Made by a program: the position numbers and the translations under genes. DNA of 64,000 bases. It comes from JAGNXB01 sp942490895. GTDB taxonomy: Bacteria; Bacteroidota; Bacteroidia; Chitinophagales; Saprospiraceae. The stretch is from contig CALNZC010000056.1 of assembly GCA_942490895.1 (NCBI GenBank), forward strand, positions 81,595-145,594, written 5' to 3'. Shown one piece after another: positions 36,216 through 46,040 of this stretch. Each line of letters opens with the position of its first letter. Position 1 is the first letter of the stretch. A model generated the notes under the pieces. That model saw nothing but the letters and a program-made list of their open reading frames with translations, had not been told where the DNA came from and did not search any database.

Positions 36216-39200
36216 TCAATCCTGCAGATACTCCGACGGACGCTTGCCAAAGCGCTCCAAAAATTGCCTGGAGAAATAAGGCACATCCCGGAATCCAATA
36301 GCATGAGCCACTGACTTCACCGTATTAAATGTCCGCTCCTCCAGATGGCGTCTGGCCTCTCTGAACCGAACTTCATTAATGTATTCATTCGGAGTCATGC
36401 CTGTCAACTCCTTGATCCGTCGAAACAGCTGACGACGACTCAACGCCACTTCCCGACTCAACCGATCCGCAGTCAGATCATCCTCGCACAAATGAACCAT
36501 CACCTGTTCCTCCAGATGGGCCAACCAGGCCATATCTTCACCAGAGATAGGTGGTCGTGAATGGACAGGACCTGCACTGGAACCATTTGGCTGAACAGGT
36601 ACTTCCTTTGCTTGTCGCTGCGCAGCCCTTGCCAGTAGATTACGGATTCGAGCCTGTAGCTCACCTTCATTAAAAGGCTTGATCAGATAATCGTCTACAC
36701 CAATTCGGAGAGCCTCTAATTTATCTCGAATATCCGCTCGGGCTGTGAGCATGATGAGCGGAATGCCTCTCCAGGTATCGCTGGCTTTCAGCTTTGAGAT
36801 CAGCTGATATCCGTCCATGATCGGCATTATAATATCGGAGAGGATCAAATGAGGAGTCTGATCCACCAGGATATCCAGTGCCTCCTGTCCATGTGCAGCG
36901 GTTAGTAAACGAAAATGCTCCTGGAGGATGAGTTGTAAATAATCGCGCAGGCCAGGGTTGTCTTCCACGATCAGGATCAGAGGCAGGTCCTCATGAGTAG
37001 GAATAACCCATTGCGCCTGCACAGCTTCTTCATCTGGAACAGACAGGTCTTCCACAGCCTGGACCGGGTCAAACGATTCTTTTTTAGGGAAGGTAAAATA
37101 GAACGTTGCACCATGTCCTTTGATCGATTCTACCCATGCATCACCACCCAGTAACAAAGCGTATTCCTTAACCAGAGCCAGTCCAATACCCGTACCCCCC
37201 TGGATAGCTGCATCAGGCTGTTTACTTTGATAGTATCGGTCAAATACATAGGTCAATTCCTCCGGATGAATTCCCTCTCCAGTATCTGCAACTACGATTC
37301 GAAGGAGGGCATCTTCTTCTTCAACCCGTAAGGTTACATAGCCTTCAGGAGGAGTATGCTTGAATGCATTGGCCAGGTAGTTATTCACTACTTTTTCCAG
37401 CTTATCTGCATCAGCTAACACCACCAATTGATCATCCAACACGGATTCAAAGGCTAGGTGGACCGACTGCATACGGGCCATGGATTCAAATTGGCTGACA
37501 AACCGACGGATCAAACTGTGGATATGAACAGGGCTCTCCTGAATCGCCATCAGCCCCGATTCCATTTTACTCAGATCCAGTATCTCGTTAATCAGCCCCA
37601 GTAATTTTTTCCCACCTCGTTGTGCATTGCGTAACAAGGTGTCATGACGACCATTCAGATCTCCACTTTTCAACACTGAACTGATGGGACCCATGATCAA
37701 CGTTAACGGGGTGCGCAGTTCGTGGCTCACATTGGCAAACAATTTGGATTTGACTTCATCCAGATGCTGGAGTTTTTCGGCCTGTTCTTCCAGTCGGATA
37801 TTCTGTTTCTGGATGGTACCGGTTCGCTCCTCGACCAACTGTTGTAAAAGGACTTTCTGGTACCGCAAATTTCGTGTCCGCCACAAATAAAACATGAATC
37901 CGACCCCGACAAACAGGATGCTTGACAAGACCAGAAACCAGGTTTGCAACCAGAATGGTTTTCGGACATTGACTTGAATGTTCAACTCATGGGAGGACCA
38001 GTTTCCAGATTCATCTTGTCCCCTGATACGGAGGGTGTACTGCCCATAAGGAGGTCGGCCAAATCGAAGAGTATGTTCGCTACCGTATTGCCAGGTGTCT
38101 TCCAATCCTTCGAGTATGTACGCATAGTGGTTCAATCCAGCGCTGGGGAATGTGAGCAGGGCAAATTCAAGCCTGAAAAAACGATCTGTCGGTTCCAGAT
38201 CAATAATACCAGAAGCATCCAGCTCTGCAGTTCGATTGACCAATTCACTGCGATCTCCATCAAATTGTTCATATCGGGTGACCACCAGGCGAGGGTCAGG
38301 CAATTCAAATTGTCCCTGAAAATCATCCGGATGAAAGGAGGTAACCCCATTAATGCTACCGATAAACATCTCACCGTTAGATCCTTTTGCTGTCGCTATT
38401 CTGTTTCCCTCCACATGAGCCAATCCTTTCAGAAAGGTCTTGATCTTATATGTTTTTGGGTTAAATTTCATGATCCCATAATCGCTGGACAGCCAAAATT
38501 GTCCCTGACGGTCCGGTAAAATGGCATGAATCGTATTGCTGGACAGCCCATCGGCCATAGTCAATTGTTGAAGAACTGGTTGATCTTTTCCTGGGAAAAA
38601 ATGAATCAACCCTCCTCCTCCAGTAGCCAACCAATAGCTCCCATCCGGGTTTGGAAGTATATATCGAATATCCTCAACGGGAAGTACATGTTGCCCCGAT
38701 CCCGATACACTATATCGATTGAGGACACGACCTTCCTGGTCAACCAGAAACAATCCACGATTGGTACACAACCAGATAGAGCCATTTTTATCAGCAACGA
38801 TTTGAAGAATCCTCGATTGCGCTAATTCAGGATAATGGTTTGAGCCATGAATAGCTGAAATCTGGTTGTCAGAGATACGAAAGTTCCATAAGCCCTGATC
38901 TGTTCCCATCCAGACATTCTTCGCATCTTTTTGATAAAAACTCCAGGTCTGAAATGGAACATTTATCCGTTGAAATGATTTTCTGTTTTCCTGTTGAACA
39001 TATATTCGTGTATGAGCACCGACAAGCAAACGCCTGTCAGGCAATGCATGCAGTCCAAAATAACCCCAGTTATCCACTTCTAAAAGATAGTGCCACTCTC
39101 CCGTATTCAGTTCATATTGCACCAATCCCTGAAATTCAAAACAGGCATACAGATTCTGTCCCTGTACCAACATTCCTCTGGCGGCCATAAAACTGCCTTC

Positions 39201-40232
39201 TTCCTCTTTGGGTCCTTGTAGCAGTTGACCGAACCTATTCCGACTGATCTCAATTGCTCTCAGGCCAAAATTGTCTCCGAGCCACAGGACGCCATTCCTG
39301 TCCAATAAACTTGCTCTGGGCCAGCTAACTTTAGAGATAACCTTGTTATCATCCCTGGTAAAGGAGCGGATTAATTGTGGATGGTGAAGAGGGTCCTGGA
39401 TAAACAGATCTTCGCCAATTGTCGGAATATCCTGACCAATGAGAGGGATTAAAAAAGTACTTCCGATTCCATGATCCTCTATCTCTCCTTTTGTAGTGAT
39501 TTGATAATAACTTTTTTCGCTTTGTCCTTTATGGTTCCGAAACCACTGCGGTAAACCAGGGGTCATTTTACCTTCTGGAAGTTCGACCCTGGAAGAAAAG
39601 TCACGCCGTTGAAGGATGCGCCCCCCAAAATCAAATTCAATAATCCGGGAATCATCTCCTAATCCCCAAATGGTTTGGGATATGGCGAAAATCTTCAGCT
39701 TTTGTACATCAGGAAAAGGAATAAATGTCGCTGGTTTTTGGTGATGAAAGACCCAAATCTTTCCCTCTTTTTCATCCTGGATGAAAATAGACCCATCCTC
39801 AGCAGAAATAACAATTTGATGCGCATTAAAAAGGGCTGGACCAATCTCCTTGCCATATCGCTTTCGAAAAGTAGTTCGGGTACGTGTTCTGGGGCACCAG
39901 ATATCAATATCATCTACGAGATTGTCGGGGAACAACCAGAAACGCCCATCCTGGTCTGGAAAGATCCTACAGATATTATTCGTGAGGAACGAGTCTGTTT
40001 CAATCGTGTAGATCTTAAACTGCCGTCCATCAAAACGGGTCAGCCCCTGGGGTGTACCCAACCAGATAAATCCCAGACTATCCTGGACAATATCATTGAC
40101 CTCCCGGTGAGGCAATCCCTCCTTGACACCCCAGTCGTTTATGGACAGATCAAAGTCATTCTGAGCCATCATAGATGGCAATAGCAAAATGTCAAACAAA
40201 CAAAAACACAGGATATGACGGAGTAGGATCAC
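36216..40232 (-). CDS. Hybrid two-component regulator with periplasmic propeller (HTCS-like)
   Basis: A 1338-residue one-protein sensor and regulator. In order: signal peptide (MILLRHILCFCLFDILLLP); two-component regulator propeller repeats in the periplasm (about residues 25-650; EGLPHREVNDIVQDS, FIWLGTPQGLTRFDG, GSIWLCTNRGLF); a Y_Y_Y domain (about 690-760); one membrane helix (about 766-784); a histidine kinase with the H-box FANVSHELRTPL (His near 836) and ATPase motifs DTGEGI and GGTGIGLAL; a receiver with DIIMPIMDG (Asp near 1133); and an AraC-type HTH (about 1244-1338). It should sense an external ligand and control transcription. The start is GTG at 40232, four bases after a TATATTTG box, so the message may be leaderless. 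Its promoter resembles that of the giant gene, suggesting a shared regulator or autoregulation. Confidence 0.92.
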   Translation of the reverse strand: MILLRHILCFCLFDILLLPSMMAQNDFDLSINDWGVKEGLPHREVNDIVQDSLGFIWLGTPQGLTRFDGRQFKIYTIETDSFLTNNICRIFPDQDGRFWLFPDNLVDDIDIWCPRTRTRTTFRKRYGKEIGPALFNAHQIVISAEDGSIFIQDEKEGKIWVFHHQKPATFIPFPDVQKLKIFAISQTIWGLGDDSRIIEFDFGGRILQRRDFSSRVELPEGKMTPGLPQWFRNHKGQSEKSYYQITTKGEIEDHGIGSTFLIPLIGQDIPTIGEDLFIQDPLHHPQLIRSFTRDDNKVISKVSWPRASLLDRNGVLWLGDNFGLRAIEISRNRFGQLLQGPKEEEGSFMAARGMLVQGQNLYACFEFQGLVQYELNTGEWHYLLEVDNWGYFGLHALPDRRLLVGAHTRIYVQQENRKSFQRINVPFQTWSFYQKDAKNVWMGTDQGLWNFRISDNQISAIHGSNHYPELAQSRILQIVADKNGSIWLCTNRGLFLVDQEGRVLNRYSVSGSGQHVLPVEDIRYILPNPDGSYWLATGGGGLIHFFPGKDQPVLQQLTMADGLSSNTIHAILPDRQGQFWLSSDYGIMKFNPKTYKIKTFLKGLAHVEGNRIATAKGSNGEMFIGSINGVTSFHPDDFQGQFELPDPRLVVTRYEQFDGDRSELVNRTAELDASGIIDLEPTDRFFRLEFALLTFPSAGLNHYAYILEGLEDTWQYGSEHTLRFGRPPYGQYTLRIRGQDESGNWSSHELNIQVNVRKPFWLQTWFLVLSSILFVGVGFMFYLWRTRNLRYQKVLLQQLVEERTGTIQKQNIRLEEQAEKLQHLDEVKSKLFANVSHELRTPLTLIMGPISSVLKSGDLNGRHDTLLRNAQRGGKKLLGLINEILDLSKMESGLMAIQESPVHIHSLIRRFVSQFESMARMQSVHLAFESVLDDQLVVLADADKLEKVVNNYLANAFKHTPPEGYVTLRVEEEDALLRIVVADTGEGIHPEELTYVFDRYYQSKQPDAAIQGGTGIGLALVKEYALLLGGDAWVESIKGHGATFYFTFPKKESFDPVQAVEDLSVPDEEAVQAQWVIPTHEDLPLILIVEDNPGLRDYLQLILQEHFRLLTAAHGQEALDILVDQTPHLILSDIIMPIMDGYQLISKLKASDTWRGIPLIMLTARADIRDKLEALRIGVDDYLIKPFNEGELQARIRNLLARAAQRQAKEVPVQPNGSSAGPVHSRPPISGEDMAWLAHLEEQVMVHLCEDDLTADRLSREVALSRRQLFRRIKELTGMTPNEYINEVRFREARRHLEERTFNTVKSVAHAIGFRDVPYFSRQFLERFGKRPSEYLQD

Positions 40233-40236
40233 CTTT

Positions 40237-40244
40237 CAAATATA
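40237..40244 (-). promoter_or_regulatory. Candidate promoter -7 box of the hybrid regulator gene
   Basis: On the reverse strand this reads TATATTTG, a full match to TAnnTTTG. The GTG start follows after four bases, so transcription would begin at or next to the start codon. Confidence 0.5.
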
Positions 40245-40283
40245 CGACCCAGCTTTTTGGGCTTTGCTTTAGACATATGGATG

Positions 40284-40316
40284 GATGTGCCTTTTCGCTG
40301 TGACAGATGTGCCAGA
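40284..40316. promoter_or_regulatory. Two GATGTGCC direct repeats upstream of the hybrid regulator gene
   Basis: GATGTGCC occurs with its GTGCC cores at 40287 and 40309, 22 bp apart. The cores are 43 and 65 bases from the end of the TATATTTG box. Two of the repeats upstream of the giant gene lie 44 and 64 bases from its TAAGTTTG box. Confidence 0.45.
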
Positions 40317-40697
40317 TAGCCCTGATGTTCCAAAATAAACAGGGTGACAGCGTTATTTCGGGATTGAGTTATTGGGATATTTCAACACTCAGTTTGTGCC
40401 GAGGGCTGAGGGCCGAGCATGTCCAGACTGACGAAGGAACTTGTCCAGACCGACGAAAGAGCGTCTGGGCGTCTGGGGACTGGAGATGTTATTTCGTTAT
40501 TGGGTTATTGAGTTATTTCGATGATCAATCCCTTGTGGCGATCGGAATTTTGCCTTGACCTTTTGCCCTTTACCCTTTACCGGCCCACATGGAGTATGCT
40601 GCTCGAGTGGCGCCAGCCATATACGACTTGAGCGAACGGCGAACGGCGAATAGCGAATAGCGAATAGCGAATAGCGAATAGCGAATAGCGAAAAATA
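40317..40697. repeat. Gap with a dispersed repeat and octamer array
   Basis: The gap before the TPR membrane gene contains a copy (about 40486-40640) of the repeat also found at 7905-8060. A tandem run of GCGAATAG units follows (about 40640-40692), preceded by GCGAACGG variants. It also contains a pair of CCAGACTGACGAA/CCAGACCGACGAA units. No gene is supported. Confidence 0.7.
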
Positions 40698-42545
40698 TCA
40701 CTTCCCCCCCAGTCGCGCCGCCTTATCCAGATAGACTTGTCCCTTTTCCGGCTGTCCGCTATCTCGGTAAGACGAGCCCAACATATTCAGGAGGCGGACA
40801 TTGTCCGGATCATACTTCATCGCCTCTTCAAAGTGCCGGATCGCCGTTGGGAAATCACCCATCTGAGCTGCAATGGCACCCAGGTTCATCCAACCATCAG
40901 AAAATCGAGGGTCGGCTGCGACAGCCTTCTCATACACCTCCCGGGCTTTTAGCGGCTGGCCCCGTTCGGCATAGATGATGCCCATATAGCTCCAGGCGAT
41001 CGAAGCTTTGGGATTCAATGTCGTCGCTCGTGTATAATATTCCAGGGCCTGGTCGCGATTCCCCCGGCGGAACTCATACAACCCGGCTGTGCCAAATGCT
41101 TCCCAGTATTTGGGATGGGCTTTCATGACCATTTCCAGATCTTTTAAGGACTGATCCAATAGCCGTTGTCGCTCCGGACTGTCTTCAAGGAGTGCCGCTG
41201 CCTTTCCCGTTTCCAGGGCATGATGATAGCGTAATTTGACACTTTTGGGCGACGCTTCGATATCAGTGGCATATAAGGTAGCACTGTCATACCAGGCCGG
41301 ATTGCGGCTGACAGTCAGGAGGGCAAAAATGCCGATGATGCCTAAAAAACCATAACCCAGGGGTGACCTCACCCATCCCGGCCAGGGTGGATTGGAACCC
41401 GTATCCTTCCAGCGGAATAATGACGCCACCGCAATCGCAAATCCGGCACTAGGCAGGAAGAGCAGTCGCTCTCCATAAGAGGTCCCGATCAGAAATAGCA
41501 GATTGGCGGCCAGCGCAAAAGTGAACACAAACCAGAGGAGTCCAAAAACAAGGCGCTTCCGTTTCTGCCTGAACATCACCATAGCCAAAATCCCACCCAG
41601 GATGGCCAATACACTCAACCAGACACCCGGGCTACTGAAGTCCACCAAGGGGATCTGGTTCCACCCCTTATCAGACACCAACGGCCAGGGAGCCACGAGC
41701 ATACGCAGATATTCACCTATAAATCGGAGGGAAGAGGCCAGCGCCTCCGGTGCGTTTTGTGCACCTGCCAGGATATTATCCAGAAAAGACACCTTCTCTA
41801 CCCCCCGGACGGACCCCAATACGGCTTGACGTGCAAAGAGAAACAAGCCAGTGGGAATCAGGAAGACCAGGGTCATCCAATAGTCGCTTCGAACGGGCTT
41901 TTTACGAAAAACATACACGCTCAAAGGAAGTAACGGCAGAAAGGTCACTGCGTTTTCTTTAGACAACAAGGCCAGGGAAAACGCCACCAGGGAAAGGCCG
42001 AGATACAGCGTCCTGGGTTTGTGATGTTGCATCCGTTGCCAGGCCCACCAGGTCAACACCAGAAAGAGCATGGCCAGCAATTCATCCCGACTCTTGATAT
42101 TCGCAACCACCTCCGTATGGACCGGATGCACAGCAAAGAGGAGGGAAGCGATCATCGAAAAAGACGCACTGCGACTCCAGCGATACAGAGCCAGTCCAAA
42201 TAGGCCGCAAAGCAGACCATACAACAACACATTGATCAGATGGCCGAAAAATGGATCATTTCCAAACAGGGACCACTCCACCGAAAACAGGATCAACGAC
42301 AACGGTCGATACAGGTCACCCTGACTGTTCCAGTATCCGTATCGGTAGTCGTGGGTCAGGTGATCGGAGATTCCGTCCATCCCCTTTTGAGTCACCCAGT
42401 TATCCACAATGACCGAATAGTCATCCAGGCACCATTGGTGCCCCAACGTATTCAGGTACAGAAGGACACCAAGAAGACCCGGCAGGATCAGCCACCAGGT
42501 GGAAAAGGAAGGACGTTTTTGCTTTGTTTTTTGACGCGTGCTCAT
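40698..42545 (-). CDS. Polytopic membrane protein with C-terminal TPR repeats (TMTC/glycosyltransferase-like)
   Basis: A 615-residue integral membrane protein from ATG 42545, whose ATGA overlaps the stop of the upstream lipoprotein gene. After a short basic N-terminus it has about ten hydrophobic segments. A first-loop DDYSVIVDNWVT carries a DD pair, as in GT-C mannosyltransferases and TMTC proteins, and the phrase FAVHPVHTEVVANIKSRDELLA is characteristic of that family. From about residue 440 it carries three to four TPR units (YWEAFGTAGLYEFRRGNRDQALEYY, in part; KASIAWSYMGIIYAERG; RFSDGWMNLGAIAAQMGD). Possible roles are protein O-glycosylation or envelope assembly; the enzyme activity is inferred from family only. 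Confidence 0.8.
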   Translation of the reverse strand: MSTRQKTKQKRPSFSTWWLILPGLLGVLLYLNTLGHQWCLDDYSVIVDNWVTQKGMDGISDHLTHDYRYGYWNSQGDLYRPLSLILFSVEWSLFGNDPFFGHLINVLLYGLLCGLFGLALYRWSRSASFSMIASLLFAVHPVHTEVVANIKSRDELLAMLFLVLTWWAWQRMQHHKPRTLYLGLSLVAFSLALLSKENAVTFLPLLPLSVYVFRKKPVRSDYWMTLVFLIPTGLFLFARQAVLGSVRGVEKVSFLDNILAGAQNAPEALASSLRFIGEYLRMLVAPWPLVSDKGWNQIPLVDFSSPGVWLSVLAILGGILAMVMFRQKRKRLVFGLLWFVFTFALAANLLFLIGTSYGERLLFLPSAGFAIAVASLFRWKDTGSNPPWPGWVRSPLGYGFLGIIGIFALLTVSRNPAWYDSATLYATDIEASPKSVKLRYHHALETGKAAALLEDSPERQRLLDQSLKDLEMVMKAHPKYWEAFGTAGLYEFRRGNRDQALEYYTRATTLNPKASIAWSYMGIIYAERGQPLKAREVYEKAVAADPRFSDGWMNLGAIAAQMGDFPTAIRHFEEAMKYDPDNVRLLNMLGSSYRDSGQPEKGQVYLDKAARLGGK

Positions 42546-43483
42546 ACCGTTCGCTCCAAATCCCATTGTTGGTTCACACCCCGGATCAATTTCCAACTGG
42601 ATAGATCACCTCGACTGTCTCGCAATGTGACGACCGGCAAGCCATCCTTACCCCAACGCACATGGGCCAGAGATTGCTCCGGAAAGTCCTGATGAAATAC
42701 TTCTCGCAGCAATCGCGGCTCAGCCGAAACGATAGACAGGGAATAATCTCCTGGATTATTTTCTCTCGGGCCCAGGCAGAAGAGACTACGGCTGAGCGGG
42801 ATCGATTGAGCAATTCCAGGCACCTCCAGTTGCTCACCAGTCACTTGATGCACCAATAAGAAAGATGATCCGTCCCGGGCATTTTTCTTCACCACAAACA
42901 CGGGGTCGATCTCGCCGAGAAATTGATACGATTTATAGGCTTTACCGGGCTGTAGATTGTTCAGCAGCTGTACGGACTTCCCATCCTGCAAGCGAAGTCG
43001 CAGACCGGCCTGACTGGCCTGCACACTCTCCGGGCCACTCAGGGTCTGACTGATCCCATCCAGACAGGGATAAAAACGGGAAAAATCACCCTGATTAAAC
43101 GCCTGTGCGCATTCGGGATAGGGCAATTCTCCGCCAAAAGCCCATGGAGTCAATGCACCGGCAAAGGTCCACCCCAGAATTCCGGAGAAGGTCTCCACCT
43201 CATACCAGGGCGCGATGACCTGCTTGCCACGAAGCACCACTGTGTCTTGCATCTCACTCGTCCGTCCGGTCCAGAGGACCGCCTCCCCTTCTCTCAGAGA
43301 ACTGACCACTTCAGCATCACGAATGGCTTCCTTGCGCACGCGCAAGTAATCGACCATACTGGTCATCATCACCACATCTTGTTTCTGGTTTGATGTCGCA
43401 TCATTCGCCGACTCCACTCCGGGATTCGTATTTTTGCATGCTGCCAGAAGGAACAAGACGGTAAAAATCCGCCAAAAGGACAT
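42542..43483 (-). CDS. SH3-domain lipoprotein
   Basis: A 313-residue predicted lipoprotein. The N-terminus MSFWRIFTVLFLLAAC is a lipoprotein signal with the lipid-carrying cysteine at residue 16. Residues of about 43-120 form a bacterial SH3 domain (YLRVRKEA, LREGEAVLWTG, WYEVETFSGILGWTFAGAL). The remaining 190 residues are beta-rich with no recognised family. It is the first gene of a two-gene unit with the TPR membrane protein and is divergent from the LysM glucosaminidase gene, separated by about 45 bp. SH3 domains of this type often bind peptidoglycan, which fits the neighbouring cell-wall gene. Confidence 0.8.
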   Translation of the reverse strand: MSFWRIFTVLFLLAACKNTNPGVESANDATSNQKQDVVMMTSMVDYLRVRKEAIRDAEVVSSLREGEAVLWTGRTSEMQDTVVLRGKQVIAPWYEVETFSGILGWTFAGALTPWAFGGELPYPECAQAFNQGDFSRFYPCLDGISQTLSGPESVQASQAGLRLRLQDGKSVQLLNNLQPGKAYKSYQFLGEIDPVFVVKKNARDGSSFLLVHQVTGEQLEVPGIAQSIPLSRSLFCLGPRENNPGDYSLSIVSAEPRLLREVFHQDFPEQSLAHVRWGKDGLPVVTLRDSRGDLSSWKLIRGVNQQWDLERTV

Positions 43484-43528
43484 AAGGAAATTGGACTTTG
43501 TTCGTTCGGGTAAAGGTAGTTGATTCTA

Positions 43529-44800
43529 ATGAACATGATGCTAACAGCACTGATCCGCTTTGCGTTGAGCGGCCTTCTTCTCATCCCCTTTTCGCTGCCC
43601 GTGGGCGACGTGCATGAGGCATATATCCGCACCTATAGGGAGATCGCCGTCAAGGAAATGGAGCGAACGGGTATTCCCGCTTCCATCAAACTGGCCCAGG
43701 CCATCCTCGAATCCAATGGCGGGCGGAGTGAATTAGCCCGGAAAGCGCATAACCATTTTGGAATCAAATGTGGCAACGACTGGAATGGTGCCACCTATCA
43801 CCTGGAAGATGACGACTATGACTCCGGGGGCAACAAGGTCCAGTCCTGCTTTCGGGTCTATCGCCGTGATGACGCCTCTTTTATTGCACATTCCGAATTC
43901 CTGCGCGACCCAAAAAAGTCCTCTCGTTATGGCTTCCTCTTTCGTATCCCACCCACAGATTATCGAAGATGGGCCCATGGACTTCGCAAGGCCGGATATG
44001 CCAGCAATCCCCGTTATGCCCAGTTGCTCATCGATCTCATCGAACGATACAAACTGGATCAGTATGATCTGGTCAGTCCCGATGCACTGGACAAACTGGC
44101 CGGCATCAGTCGGATCAACGATGTCCGCCTGACCTTCGCCAGGGATGGTGAGTCTCTCGCATCCATTGCCAGACGGACAGAGACCTCGATCAGCCTGCTC
44201 ATCAAGAATAACGACTATCTGTATCCGGCTGATGGACCCTTGCCCGAGGAGGCCCTGGTCTACCTCCAGCCCAAACGCAATTATTTCAGAGGCAAACAAC
44301 AGTGGCACAAGGTCCAGGCCGGTGAAACTCTGATGTCGATCAGTCAATTGTATGGCATCAAAGTGGTGAAACTCCGTAAAAAGAACCGCATCCCTGATGG
44401 CTTCGAACCTGCCGTCGGCGAACGAATTCGCCTGCGCTGGAAAATCCCGAAAAAGGACATCCCCCGAACCGTTCGGCCCGGGCCACTTCCTGAAAGAGGA
44501 AAACCCCTCCCTGAACAGGAACCTGCCCCAACAACACCCACTACCCGTCCCGATCCACAAGTTATTGATGATAGCGACCTACCCCTGGCTCCGCCACCAC
44601 CGGCGCAAGGGACACCTAACCTTCCGAGTATTGAAGATGAACCTGGCCCATCGACCACTCCTGTTTTACACACCGTCGTTCCTGGAGATACCCTGTGGCA
44701 GATCTCCCGAAAATATAAGATCAGTGTGGAACAAATCAAATCATTAAATCAGCTTCAAGCCGATTCTATTCAGGTCGGTCAGAAATTGCGCGTGAAATAA
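43529..44800 (+). CDS. Glucosaminidase (GH73) with LysM domains
   Basis: A 423-residue secreted peptidoglycan hydrolase. It has a signal segment (LIRFALSGLLLIPFSLPVG), then a glucosaminidase domain at about 25-175 with the catalytic-region phrase SIKLAQAILESNGGRSELA and NHFGIKC. Two or three LysM repeats follow (KVQAGETLMSISQLYGIK; VVPGDTLWQISRKYKIS), with a proline-rich linker (TPTTRPDPQ, APPPPAQG) before the last one. It should bind and cleave the glycan chain during wall growth or separation. An upstream TTG at 43520 is possible; ATG 43529 is preferred. The next gene starts five bases after its stop. Confidence 0.92.
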   Translation: MNMMLTALIRFALSGLLLIPFSLPVGDVHEAYIRTYREIAVKEMERTGIPASIKLAQAILESNGGRSELARKAHNHFGIKCGNDWNGATYHLEDDDYDSGGNKVQSCFRVYRRDDASFIAHSEFLRDPKKSSRYGFLFRIPPTDYRRWAHGLRKAGYASNPRYAQLLIDLIERYKLDQYDLVSPDALDKLAGISRINDVRLTFARDGESLASIARRTETSISLLIKNNDYLYPADGPLPEEALVYLQPKRNYFRGKQQWHKVQAGETLMSISQLYGIKVVKLRKKNRIPDGFEPAVGERIRLRWKIPKKDIPRTVRPGPLPERGKPLPEQEPAPTTPTTRPDPQVIDDSDLPLAPPPPAQGTPNLPSIEDEPGPSTTPVLHTVVPGDTLWQISRKYKISVEQIKSLNQLQADSIQVGQKLRVK

Positions 44801-44805
44801 CTCTG

Positions 44806-45528
44806 ATGAAAACAACCCTCTCTTCCCTGCTGCTGCTCCTCCTGGTCCTCCTCTCCGGCCAACTGGATGCTCAATCGTATGCCTTTGGTGTCAAAGGTGG
44901 CCCTGCCATCGGTTTCCAACGATGGGGCGAAGGACAACGAGACCCCTTGTGGGCCTACCATGTTGCCGGATTTATCGAATCAGCTCCTTCTCTGGAAGAT
45001 GGTGTGATCTATGCCCAGGCCGGTTATCATGTCCGGGGAAGTGCCATCCGGTTTCAGGCCATCAACGTCAATAATATTTTTCTCGGCCAGCGAACGGACG
45101 AATTCAAATACAACAACCTATCCCTGGCTGTCGGGTTTAAAAAACGATATGGGGTAGGTGTTGGTGTAGCGTATTACCTCTTCGGATTGAGAGGAGACTA
45201 CACCATTGGTACCAACCTCAAGGACTATGAAGACTTTGTGGCCAACGGACTGATCTACCCGACAGATGCCTATGTCCGCAAATTCAATTATGGGCTGTCT
45301 CTCGGAGGTGGATGGGAAATTCCGATGGGGGACTATGTGTCAGGGATCATCGAATTGAGTTTTCATCCTGACTTCAGTCGGCAGTATGATCAACCCAGTA
45401 TCCCCAATGTGATCGATCCGTTTTTTCCGGGGACAACCCGGACCATTCCCGATCGCCGGATCGTCAATTATACCGGAGAGATCTCTTTTGGATTGCGGTT
45501 CCTACGGGAAATTGAATACTACGATTGA
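44806..45528 (+). CDS. Outer-membrane beta-barrel protein
   Basis: A 240-residue protein with a signal peptide (LLLLLLVLLSGQLDAQ). The rest shows alternating strands ending in aromatic residues (AFGVKGGPAIGFQRWG, YAQAGYHVRGSAIRFQ, GVGVGVAYYLFGLRGDY, GEISFGLRFLREI), as in small 8- to 10-strand outer-membrane barrels of the PorT/OmpA-barrel type. It directly follows the glucosaminidase gene, with which it is likely co-transcribed. The specific role is unknown. Confidence 0.8.
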   Translation: MKTTLSSLLLLLLVLLSGQLDAQSYAFGVKGGPAIGFQRWGEGQRDPLWAYHVAGFIESAPSLEDGVIYAQAGYHVRGSAIRFQAINVNNIFLGQRTDEFKYNNLSLAVGFKKRYGVGVGVAYYLFGLRGDYTIGTNLKDYEDFVANGLIYPTDAYVRKFNYGLSLGGGWEIPMGDYVSGIIELSFHPDFSRQYDQPSIPNVIDPFFPGTTRTIPDRRIVNYTGEISFGLRFLREIEYYD

Positions 45529-46040
45529 GCAAAGCTTAACAAGTATCAATAAAATTGAAATACTATAGAATTATCCTTCGTAGCCAATGAGATAGCTGAT
45601 TGGGACAGACATTTCCACTGGTAACCTAATGCTTCTGTGAAGCATGATTGTGTTCTAAGCAAGGCCATTCGTTTCATCGCCAAACCAGGGCCTGACATTT
45701 AGATGGGGTCAGGGTATAGAGAAGAAGTCTTATGGGTTTACCCGATTAGTACAAACCGTCGCCAAACCAGGGCCCGAACCCCAAGTAATCGGGGCAGCGG
45801 CGAGCCTGTCCGACCCCTGGCGGAAGCCGGACCAGGCAAAAGATCCAGCAGTGCAGAAATCACAATGACACCATTTAGTGGAAAACTGCACAAGCGTTGA
45901 AGGCCGTGCACATTAGAATTATTTTGGACACATCTGCTCTATCTTCTATTTTCAGCTTCATGGAATCAGATGATCCCGGCTTTCATTATACCAATGAGCC
46001 AATAACCAACGTTTCTTTCGATAACCAACACAAATCACCC
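45529..46040. other. Gap with degenerate GC-rich repeats
   Basis: No gene is supported. Two copies of TCGCCAAACCAGGGCC (near 45677 and 45760) are visible. A further segment (CTGGCGGAAGCCGG followed by ATCCAG) is related to one at about 47230-47275. A related CCCCAAACGAGGGCCCGG occurs near 46853, so the repeats lie on both sides of the small lipoprotein gene. Confidence 0.6.

Noticed and set aside
43733..44560. A 275-codon antisense frame over the glucosaminidase gene
   Set aside because: The sense frame has complete glucosaminidase and LysM motifs; the antisense product has no recognisable features.
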